Part shown: in pieces, positions 8,465 to 15,768 of the stretch
Numbering within the stretch: position 1 is the stretch's first letter
Layout of the letters: each line of letters begins with the position of its first letter
Assembly: GCF_000425505.1 (NCBI RefSeq)
Contig: NZ_AUDO01000007.1
Coordinates: 124,001-188,000 of the forward strand
Length of the DNA stretch: 64,000 nucleotides
Direction of reading: 5' to 3'
From: Flavobacterium frigidarium DSM 17623
GTDB lineage: Bacteria; Bacteroidota; Bacteroidia; Flavobacteriales; Flavobacteriaceae
Notes under the pieces: generated by a model
Databases searched by the model: none
Told to the model about the DNA's origin: nothing
What the model saw: the letters and a program-made list of their open reading frames with translations, nothing else
Translations under genes and position numbers: made by a program

Positions 8465-9046
8465 ATGAGTATTATAAATGAATCTCAATTGGCACAATAT
8501 AGAAGTAGAACAAAAACTTTTTCTGCCGACAATATTGTGAATTTAAATGAAAGTTTGTCAAGAGATAGAACCAAACCAATGGTTTTTTTATCTCACAAGC
8601 ATGATGAACATACCATTTTGCAAGATGTTGTTGAATTCCTTAAAAAAGAAGGTGTAGATGTTTATGTCGATTGGATGGATCCGTCAATGCCAGCTTATAC
8701 AAATGCCGAGACAGCTCATAAGTTGAAAGAGAAAATAAAAGTATCGGATAAATTTATTTTAATATCTACTCCTAATGCGATTAATTCAAAATGGTGTAAT
8801 TGGGAATTAGGATTAGGAGATGCCGAAAAATATATTGAGAATATTGCTTTACTTCCAATTAATAAGAATTATGAAAGTTTTAAAGGAGCAGAATATTTAG
8901 TCATATATCCCTTTATAGATTTTGAAAATGGAACTAATAAATATACTGATGGACGCTCAATAACAAAGGGTTATTACGTGAAATACAGATTGCCAGCTGG
9001 AAATCATAAGTTGGTGTCTTTAAAAGAATGGTTACGTTCTAAGTAA
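8465..9046 (+). CDS. Thoeris-associated TIR protein, second copy
   Basis: This 193-residue protein has a TIR domain from about residue 38 (PMVFLSHKHDE), after a 35-residue leader. The motif KWCNWELGLGD carries the predicted catalytic Glu114 in the same W-x-x-W-E context as the first copy. Overall it is quite different from the first copy: the central loop YVDWMDP resembles the third copy instead. The gene follows the first ThsB by one base. The likely role is a second sensor that makes a signal for the shared ThsA, by analogy with Thoeris loci carrying several ThsB genes. Direct evidence for ThsA pairing is context only. Confidence 0.82.
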   Translation: MSIINESQLAQYRSRTKTFSADNIVNLNESLSRDRTKPMVFLSHKHDEHTILQDVVEFLKKEGVDVYVDWMDPSMPAYTNAETAHKLKEKIKVSDKFILISTPNAINSKWCNWELGLGDAEKYIENIALLPINKNYESFKGAEYLVIYPFIDFENGTNKYTDGRSITKGYYVKYRLPAGNHKLVSLKEWLRSK

Positions 9047-9071
9047 AATATTGATAGAATAAATATCCTTT

Positions 9072-10265
9072 ATGGGGAGAACTAAAAGAAAATATTCCAG
9101 TTTTTTAATTGATTATAAAAGAAGTTTTAAACAGCCTCTTCTCAAAGTAGGCTCTTTAATGCCTGTTGATTTTTCGGATCATGATTTTTATAAAGAATTT
9201 AAAAATTTATATAGCTATTTATGGGATGATATCTGTTCAAAATTTAATGAATATAAAAGAATGGATGAAGGTTTGGTTAAAAAAGGTTTTCCTAAAAGGT
9301 ATTTTTTTTCTGAACCGAATGTATTTCTAGAAGAGATAAGTTTTCAAATTATTAGTAGGATAAGAGCCAATCACGCACAAGAGGAATACATTTTATTGGA
9401 AGAGGAAAGGTGTAAAAACAGAGAAAAATTGCTTCAAAAATGTCGAGAAAAAATCATTAAAAATCAAGAGACTCAAAATAAAAATCTTGAATATATTCAA
9501 GAGGTAAATCCTCAATATTCCAATTACTTCATTGATGAATATTTTAGTCTAAAACATAGAAAACCAGAAGATGTAACAGCAAGATATGTTATTTTACAAG
9601 AGGCTTCTAAATACAAGTGTATGGGAACCGTGAAATTTTTGCACAAAGTAAATTCTTCTGAAAGGAATTTCAATTTAAGGCATTTTGCTTTTGTAACATT
9701 ACAAAAATTTGGAATTAAAGAGGTAAGGTTGAGAAAAAACAGGAAAGGAAAAAAGAAACTGGGAGACAATTTAGCGCCTGTTAAAATCGAAACACCTTCA
9801 GATTTATTAAAACACATTTATATTTCTCAATTGGAAAAGAAAAAAGAGTACGATCTGTTTTTATCACATAGTTCATTAGATAAAGATTTGATATTAAAAT
9901 TAAAATCAACTTTAAATTCTTTAAATCTTAATATCTATGTAGATTGGCTGAATGATCAGGAAAGTTTAAAGCGTGAATTAACTAATGTTGATACAGCCGG
10001 AGTTATTATTGAACGTCTTAAATTGTGTAAAGCATTAATATTTATATATACTGTTGATAGTTTGAAATCTTTATGGACACCTTGGGAAATTGGTTACTTT
10101 CATGCATTAAACAGAAAAGTTTGCGTGTTTTTTTCTGATTCTGTTGACGAAAATAAGATACCAGCTTTTATTAAAATTTATCCAAAAGTAACTTTAGAAA
10201 ATGGAAATTTGGCAATTATAAATAAGGACAAAAAACAGAACTTAATTGATTGGCTTAAAATGTAA
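9072..10265 (+). CDS. Long Thoeris-associated TIR protein with unknown N-terminal domain, third copy
   Basis: This 397-residue protein has its TIR domain in the last 130 residues (YDLFLSHSSLDKD from about 265), with SLWTPWEIGYFHA carrying the predicted catalytic Glu339. The first 260 residues are basic and mostly helical. They include a Glu/Arg-rich coiled-coil-like part (about 100-140) and a segment ending in VRLRKNRKGKKK (about 215-228), and I cannot assign them to a named domain. The TIR part is closest to the second copy, sharing the YVDW loop. It is 25 bases downstream in the same direction. The extra domain could be a phage-specific sensor or a localisation module (inference). Confidence 0.8.
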   Translation: MGRTKRKYSSFLIDYKRSFKQPLLKVGSLMPVDFSDHDFYKEFKNLYSYLWDDICSKFNEYKRMDEGLVKKGFPKRYFFSEPNVFLEEISFQIISRIRANHAQEEYILLEEERCKNREKLLQKCREKIIKNQETQNKNLEYIQEVNPQYSNYFIDEYFSLKHRKPEDVTARYVILQEASKYKCMGTVKFLHKVNSSERNFNLRHFAFVTLQKFGIKEVRLRKNRKGKKKLGDNLAPVKIETPSDLLKHIYISQLEKKKEYDLFLSHSSLDKDLILKLKSTLNSLNLNIYVDWLNDQESLKRELTNVDTAGVIIERLKLCKALIFIYTVDSLKSLWTPWEIGYFHALNRKVCVFFSDSVDENKIPAFIKIYPKVTLENGNLAIINKDKKQNLIDWLKM

Positions 10266-10366
10266 TAATGTACTATTCTATATCTTTACTAAAATGCACC
10301 GTATTCTAATTGATTAATTTCTATAATCCTAGTACAAAATAATACACCACAAAGCATAAATAAACA

Positions 10367-10440
10367 ATGAGCGAATCTCAAAACATAGAATGGAAAAGAA
10401 GCTGACACGATGATTACCTCAAATGGATATGGGGTTGTAC
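10367..10440 (+). pseudogene. Remnant of an AlbA_2 (Schlafen-like) domain gene start
   Basis: From ATG 10367 the frame reads MSESQNIEWKRS, a TGA at 10403, and then HDDYLKWIWG. Intact AlbA_2 proteins commonly start MSESQNIEWK-x-SW-x-DDYLKWICGFAN, so this is a decayed first 25 codons in which the Trp codon has become TGA. Homology stops near 10430, where the sequence passes into the leader of the dinD fragment. In Bacteroidota such genes are frequent cargo between hsdS and hsdR. It is too short to code for anything active. Confidence 0.7.
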
Positions 10441-10497
10441 TATTGTCGTTTGAAAGCTGATGACCTGCAAATAATAAGATTAAAAAAAAAGATTACC

Positions 10498-10740
10498 ATG
10501 AAACACGAAATCATACACAACCTAACTAATAATTTTGAATCGCATTCAAATCAAACTGAAGATGGAGTTGAGTTTTGGTTGGCTAGAGATTTACAACATC
10601 TTTTAGCCTATACAAAATGGGATAACTTTATTGGCGTTATTTCTAAAGCAAAAACAGCCTGTGAAATTTCTGGAGAAAGTATTGAAGACCATTTTGCCAA
10701 CGTCGGGAAAATGGTATTAATGTCAAGTTTCCTGCTCTAA
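10498..10740 (+). pseudogene. Truncated dinD-like gene, N-terminal part
   Basis: The open frame from ATG 10498 encodes 80 residues. Residues from EDGVEFWLARDLQHLLAYT through GESIEDHFANVGKMV match the start of DNA-damage-inducible protein D. Full DinD proteins are about 270 residues and continue with a conserved RYACYL segment; here the match breaks off and ends in LMSSFLL and a stop. An upstream in-frame ATG at 10423 would extend it, but that part matches nothing and overlaps the AlbA_2 scar. dinD is a common passenger in type I restriction loci. This copy is probably dead. Confidence 0.75.
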
Positions 10741-10741
10741 T

Positions 10742-10814
10742 AACTGGACAAGATAATTTAAAACACAAAATGTCCAGTTTTTTATATAATAAACTGGACG
10801 TTTTTATATATTTG
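10742..10814 (+). promoter_or_regulatory. Promoter and operator of the AbiE toxin-antitoxin operon
   Basis: Three copies of aactggac lie just upstream of the antitoxin gene: one direct at 10742-10749, and an inverted pair with 9-bp arms at 10772-10780 (gtccagttt) and 10791-10799 (aaactggac). A Bacteroidota-type -7 box, tatatttg, is at 10807-10814, 17 bases before the ATG. AbiEi antitoxins are known to repress their own promoter by binding inverted repeats, so these are probable AbiEi sites. No clear -33 box is seen. Confidence 0.6.
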
Positions 10815-10830
10815 TAGTAAATAGTATTAC

Positions 10831-11556
10831 ATGAAAACCACTGATTACATTACTGTTACCATAGATCGATTCCCAAAAGGATATGTATTCACCTATGCTG
10901 ACTTTACTACAGCGGTGAATAAAAAAGAAGCGGTCATAAAAGCATTGAATCGTATGGTGGTCTCTGGCAAGATTGCTAAACTAGCCAAAGGAAAGTATTA
11001 CAAGCCTGAGAGTACTCCTTTTGGAAATTTAGAACCCAACCAATATCAAGTGGTAAAAGATTTATTGGAAGATGATGGCAAAACAATTGGCTATCTTACG
11101 GGCTACAGTATATACAACCAGTTAGGATTGACTACTCAAATAAGCAATACCATTCAAATTGCTAGAAATGACATTCGCCCAAGCTTAAATAGAGATCGTT
11201 ATAGCATCAAATTCGTAAAACAAAAGAACACCATCACCAAAGAGAATATTCCGTTGTTACAATTGCTAGATGCTATTCGATACATCAAGAGGATTCCTGA
11301 TAGCAGTACTGCAACTGCCTGCATGCGGTTAATGTCACTATTGAAGGAGTTGTCTGAAAAAGACATAGCGACAGTAGTACGCTTGGCTCAAAAGTACCCA
11401 CCTGCAACAAGAGCTTTGCTTGGTGCGCTATTGGATGAAGCGGGAGTTTCTCAATTCAAGGAACTATTGCTTAAAAATTTGAACCCCATAACAAAATACA
11501 AACTATCGGGAGTACAAGCTGTTTTAAAAACTGCCATAAACTGGAATCTAGTATGA
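10831..11556 (+). CDS. AbiEi-like antitoxin/transcriptional regulator (DUF6088)
   Basis: This 241-residue protein has an N-terminal winged-helix region (VFTYADFTTAVNKKEAVIKALNRMVVSGKIAKLAKGKYY split over residues 18-58) typical of DUF6088/AbiEi antitoxins, followed by a helical C-terminal domain. In AbiE systems it neutralises the AbiEii nucleotidyltransferase and represses the operon. The downstream gene overlaps it by 4 bases (ATGA), the usual arrangement. An inverted repeat and promoter lie directly upstream. The type IV mechanism is family knowledge; the pairing is visible in the sequence. Confidence 0.85.
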   Translation: MKTTDYITVTIDRFPKGYVFTYADFTTAVNKKEAVIKALNRMVVSGKIAKLAKGKYYKPESTPFGNLEPNQYQVVKDLLEDDGKTIGYLTGYSIYNQLGLTTQISNTIQIARNDIRPSLNRDRYSIKFVKQKNTITKENIPLLQLLDAIRYIKRIPDSSTATACMRLMSLLKELSEKDIATVVRLAQKYPPATRALLGALLDEAGVSQFKELLLKNLNPITKYKLSGVQAVLKTAINWNLV

Positions 11557-12551
11557 GATTACACGAAAACAAAGTCCTCTTTAAGCAATCCATTGCTTTT
11601 ACGGCGCAACAAATGAAAATACTTCCCATTTATGTGGAGAAAGATTATTGGGTGACTTATGTGCTACGTTTAATTTTTCAGGATGCCATTGGGGCTGAAG
11701 CAATCTTCAAAGGAGGTACTGCTTTGTCCAAATGCTTTGGTTTGATTGAACGGTTTTCTGAAGATATTGATTTGGTTGTTTTGAAAGGAGATGAAGAAAG
11801 TAGCAATCAATTGAAAAACAAATTGAAGAAAATAACCAATGTTGTTGGAGCGAAATTAACAGAGATTGATGAACAGGGTATTACAAACAAAGTAGGGATG
11901 ATAAGAAAGATTGCTTATCAGTATCCAAAAACGTTTACAGGGAAATTTGGACAAATTCGAGATAATATTATCGTTGAAGCAACTTGGCTAGGACGTTATG
12001 AGCCTTTTCAAAGCAGTACTATTTCATCTTACGTATATGAAATGATGGAAACCGCAGGACAATATCAACTTGCTGAGGAATACGGTTTACTGCCTTTTGA
12101 AGCTCAAGTCTTGCATGTAAATAGAACTATTTGCGAAAAAATAATGAGTTTGGTTCGTTTCTCTCATGGAGCAAATCCGATAGAAGACCTGAGAAATAAA
12201 ATTCGTCATACTTATGATTTACATCAGTTATTGAAAGTTCCTGCAATCTTAGCTTTTTTTGAAAGTCCAGAATTTGAAGCGATGCTTTTGCTTGTTGGCC
12301 AAGATGATGTTGATAGTTTTAAAAACAATAATCAATGGTTGGTTTTTCACCCAAAAGAAGCAATACTCTTTCGGGAACCCGAAGCGACTTGGAAAGATTT
12401 AGAAAATGGCTATACCAATGAGTTTGGGAATTTAGTCTATGGTGATTTACCATCGAGTAATGAAATACTGGAGACCATCCAAAAAATAAGCGAAAGATTA
12501 CAGGTTGTAAAATGGAATATTGAAATTCCCGAAAAAGGAGAAACGAAATAG
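11553..12551 (+). CDS. AbiEii/AbiGii-family nucleotidyltransferase toxin
   Basis: This 332-residue protein carries the nucleotidyltransferase signature: GGTALSK at 54-60, then RFSEDIDLVV with Asp71 and Asp73 as the metal-binding pair. AbiEii toxins are thought to transfer nucleotides to essential RNA and block growth during phage infection. The start overlaps the antitoxin stop. The stop at 12549-12551 is one base before the hsdR ATG, so the toxin-antitoxin pair and hsdR are packed into one unit. The length is typical. Confidence 0.9.
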   Translation: MRLHENKVLFKQSIAFTAQQMKILPIYVEKDYWVTYVLRLIFQDAIGAEAIFKGGTALSKCFGLIERFSEDIDLVVLKGDEESSNQLKNKLKKITNVVGAKLTEIDEQGITNKVGMIRKIAYQYPKTFTGKFGQIRDNIIVEATWLGRYEPFQSSTISSYVYEMMETAGQYQLAEEYGLLPFEAQVLHVNRTICEKIMSLVRFSHGANPIEDLRNKIRHTYDLHQLLKVPAILAFFESPEFEAMLLLVGQDDVDSFKNNNQWLVFHPKEAILFREPEATWKDLENGYTNEFGNLVYGDLPSSNEILETIQKISERLQVVKWNIEIPEKGETK

Positions 12552-12552
12552 G

Positions 12553-15500
12553 ATGAAATTTACCGAAGCACAATTAGAACAAGCCTTTATCAGTTTACTT
12601 CAAGAAGAGAAAATGACTCATCTGGTAGGTGGTGAACTACGTAAAATAGAATATAACGGAGCATCAGAACCACCAACAGTTTACGGACATATTGTTAGTG
12701 AACAAGTGTTGCTGACAGAAGATTTAAAAAACTATTTACGATCTGCCTATGCAACCGAAAATATTACCGAAAACGAGATCGAATCTATCGTAAGAGATTT
12801 AGATCGTTTGCCGTCATCTGATTTATACGAAAGCAACAAAACCATTATGAAAATGGTAAGCGATGGCTTTTTGTTAAAGCGAGAGAATCGAAGCCAAAAA
12901 GACTTCTATGTACAACTAATTGATTATTCGGAGAGCGATAATAACATTTACAAAATTGTCAATCAACTTGCTATTAAAGGCTATGAGATGCGCATTCCTG
13001 ATTTGATCTTATATATCAACGGATTGCCCTTGGTGGTTTTTGAATTTAAAACAGCCATTCAAGAAAATACAACGCTTCATGATGCCTATGTTCAAATAAC
13101 AACTCGTTATAAAAGAGATATTCCAGAACTTTTCAAATACAATGCTTTTTGTGTGATTAGTGACGGTGCCAATACCAAAGCAGGATCATTTTTTGCTCCT
13201 TATGAATTCTTTTATGCCTGGAGAAAAATTGAGGGCATGATCAAAGAAGTCGATGGTATTGATGCTATGTTTACGCTTATTCAAGGAATGTTCAATCGTA
13301 AAAGGTTAAGAAATATTATTCAGAATTTTATCTTTTTACCTGATAGCTCCAAAAAGAATGACAAGATCGTTTGTCGTTATCCTCAGTATTACGCAGCCAC
13401 CAAACTTTTTGAAAACATAAAACTACATCAAAAACCAGATGGAGATGGTAAAGGAGGAACTTATTTTGGAACTACAGGTTGTGGAAAGAGTTATACCATG
13501 TTGTACTTGACCCGTTTGCTTATGCGAAGTAAATATTTTGCAAGTCCAACGATTATCGTCATTACTGATAGAACCGACTTAGACGATCAATTGTCAGGAC
13601 AATTTACAAATGCCAAAGGATTTGTGGGTGATGAATCGATAATTAGTGTCGAAAGTCGATCTAAATTAAGAGAACTATTGCAAGGCAGAAATAGTGGTGG
13701 CGTGTTTTTGACAACTATTCACAAGTTTACAGAAGACACCAAATTATTAACCGATCGAACCAATGTGATTTGCATCTCTGACGAGGCGCACAGAAGTCAA
13801 ACAAATTTAGATCAAAAAGTAAAAGTTACAGAAACTGGGGTTAAAAAGTCCTTTGGATTTGCTAAACACTTACATAATTCGTTACCCAATGCCACTTATG
13901 TAGGTTTTACTGGAACGCCTATAGATGCTACCATTGATGTTTTTGGGGAGATAGTAGATGCCTACACCATGACTGAATCGGTCGCAGATGAAATTACTGT
14001 TCGCATTGTGTATGAAGGTCGTGCGGCTAAAGTATTGTTGAATAACCAGAAACTAGCCGAAATTGAAGCGTATTACAATCGTTGTGCAGAAGAAGGAAGT
14101 AACGAAAACCAAGTAGAAGAAAGTAAAAAAGCCATGTCGCAAATGAATGCGATTATTGGTGACCCTACTCGTTTAAAAACGGTTGCCGAAGATTTTGTAA
14201 CGCATTATGAAAATAGAATTTCAGAAGGTTCAACCGTAAAAGGAAAAGCGATGTTTGTTTGTAGTAACAGACTGATTGCTTATGAATTGTATAAAAACAT
14301 TTTGGCACTAAGACCTGATTGGGGAGAAGTGAAAATTGCAGCAGATGATGTAGAATTGTCAGACAAAGACAAAAAGGAAATCAAACCAATGGAGCGAATC
14401 AAAATGGTGATGACTCGTGGGAAAGATGATCCCGAAGCACTGTATCATTTATTAGGAACAAAAGACGATCGCAAAGAACTTGATCGCCAGTTTAAAAATG
14501 AGAAATCAAATTTCAAGATTGCGATCGTCGTTGATATGTGGTTGACTGGTTTTGATGTGCCATTTTTAGATACAATGTACATTGACAAACCAATACAACG
14601 CCACAATTTAATTCAAACCATTTCTCGTGTAAACAGAAAGTTTGAAGGAAAGCAAAAAGGATTGGTTGTAGATTATATTGGGATCAAAAAGCAAATGAAT
14701 ATGGCACTGGCATTGTACAGCAATACCGATGGTGAAAATATTGAAGATATTGAACAATCTGTGGTTGTTGTAAAAGACCAGTTGGATTTATTGAGTAGGT
14801 TATTTTACAAATTTGATACCTCAGGTTATTTTACCGGCACGCCATTAGAACAATTGAAAACTCTTAATCAAGCTTCAGAATTCATTCAACTAACACAAGA
14901 GCTGGAAAAGCGTTTCATGTATATCGTAAAACGATTAAAATCGGCTTACGATATATGTTCAGGGTCAGGAATATTTTCAGAAGAACAACGAGATGAAATA
15001 CATTTCTATTTAGCCGTTCGTTCTATTATTTTTAAATTAACAAAAGGGGTTGCACCTGATACCGCTCAAATGAATAATAGAGTCAAGCAAATGCTACAAG
15101 ATGCTATTGAAAGTGATGGTATTGAAGAGATTTTTAAATTAGGAGACGAAGGGCAAACCGAAGTCGATATATTCTCGGATGATTATATGGCTAAAATTGA
15201 TAAAATCAAACTGCCTAATACCAAAATTAAGTTACTTCAAAAACTATTAGCCAAGGCAATTGATGATGTTAAGAAAATAAATAAGATTACAGGAATAGAC
15301 TTTTCAAAACGATTGCAATTTATTGTAGACAAATACAATGAACGTAAAGAAGATGATGTGTTGCAAAGTCGTGTATTGGAAGATTTCACAGATGAAATTA
15401 TTGATTTATATTATGCTTTAAAAAAGGAAAAAGACTCTTTTAAAGATCTAGGAATTGACTTTGAAGAAAAAGCTTTTTACGACATTCTAAGGGCTTTAGC

Positions 15501-15741
15501 ACATAAATACGACTTCAATTACCCTGATGATAAATTATTGATTCTAGCACAAAAGGTGAAGCTTGTAGTTGATGACAAAGCAATGTACACAGATTGGAGT
15601 AAACGAGATGATATAAAAGCAGAGCTAAAAGTGGATCTAATTATATTACTGGCCGAAAGCGGCTACCCTCCAGTGGATCGTGATGAAATCTATAAAGAGA
15701 TCTTTGAGCAGGCAGAGAATTTTAAGAAGTACAATAGTTAA
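12553..15741 (+). CDS. hsdR: Type I restriction enzyme endonuclease/translocase subunit
   Basis: This 1062-residue subunit cuts DNA after ATP-driven translocation. I prefer ATG 12553, preceded by the purine-rich AAAGGAG at about 12535-12541, over an in-frame TTG at 12520 that lies inside the toxin gene. The N-terminal nuclease core shows Asp150 (IPDLILY) and E164-F-K166 (VVFEFK). Walker A is TGCGKS with Lys312, DEAH is at 410-413, and helicase motif VI-like SRVNR follows later. The C-terminal part is helical. Thoeris, AlbA_2/dinD scars and AbiE separate it from hsdS. A diverged partial copy of its 3' end is found at about 19,593-19,927. Confidence 0.96.
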   Translation: MKFTEAQLEQAFISLLQEEKMTHLVGGELRKIEYNGASEPPTVYGHIVSEQVLLTEDLKNYLRSAYATENITENEIESIVRDLDRLPSSDLYESNKTIMKMVSDGFLLKRENRSQKDFYVQLIDYSESDNNIYKIVNQLAIKGYEMRIPDLILYINGLPLVVFEFKTAIQENTTLHDAYVQITTRYKRDIPELFKYNAFCVISDGANTKAGSFFAPYEFFYAWRKIEGMIKEVDGIDAMFTLIQGMFNRKRLRNIIQNFIFLPDSSKKNDKIVCRYPQYYAATKLFENIKLHQKPDGDGKGGTYFGTTGCGKSYTMLYLTRLLMRSKYFASPTIIVITDRTDLDDQLSGQFTNAKGFVGDESIISVESRSKLRELLQGRNSGGVFLTTIHKFTEDTKLLTDRTNVICISDEAHRSQTNLDQKVKVTETGVKKSFGFAKHLHNSLPNATYVGFTGTPIDATIDVFGEIVDAYTMTESVADEITVRIVYEGRAAKVLLNNQKLAEIEAYYNRCAEEGSNENQVEESKKAMSQMNAIIGDPTRLKTVAEDFVTHYENRISEGSTVKGKAMFVCSNRLIAYELYKNILALRPDWGEVKIAADDVELSDKDKKEIKPMERIKMVMTRGKDDPEALYHLLGTKDDRKELDRQFKNEKSNFKIAIVVDMWLTGFDVPFLDTMYIDKPIQRHNLIQTISRVNRKFEGKQKGLVVDYIGIKKQMNMALALYSNTDGENIEDIEQSVVVVKDQLDLLSRLFYKFDTSGYFTGTPLEQLKTLNQASEFIQLTQELEKRFMYIVKRLKSAYDICSGSGIFSEEQRDEIHFYLAVRSIIFKLTKGVAPDTAQMNNRVKQMLQDAIESDGIEEIFKLGDEGQTEVDIFSDDYMAKIDKIKLPNTKIKLLQKLLAKAIDDVKKINKITGIDFSKRLQFIVDKYNERKEDDVLQSRVLEDFTDEIIDLYYALKKEKDSFKDLGIDFEEKAFYDILRALAHKYDFNYPDDKLLILAQKVKLVVDDKAMYTDWSKRDDIKAELKVDLIILLAESGYPPVDRDEIYKEIFEQAENFKKYNS

Positions 15742-15768
15742 TTAAACGCTAAATTTAAATTATCGTAA

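Noticed and set aside
10423..10497. Upstream ATG extending the dinD fragment
   Set aside because: The extra residues have no similarity to DinD and overlap the AlbA_2 scar in another frame.
12520..12552. TTG start for hsdR that would overlap the AbiEii gene
   Set aside because: The ATG at 12553 directly follows the toxin stop, has a purine-rich stretch upstream, and gives the usual HsdR start (MKFTEAQLE).
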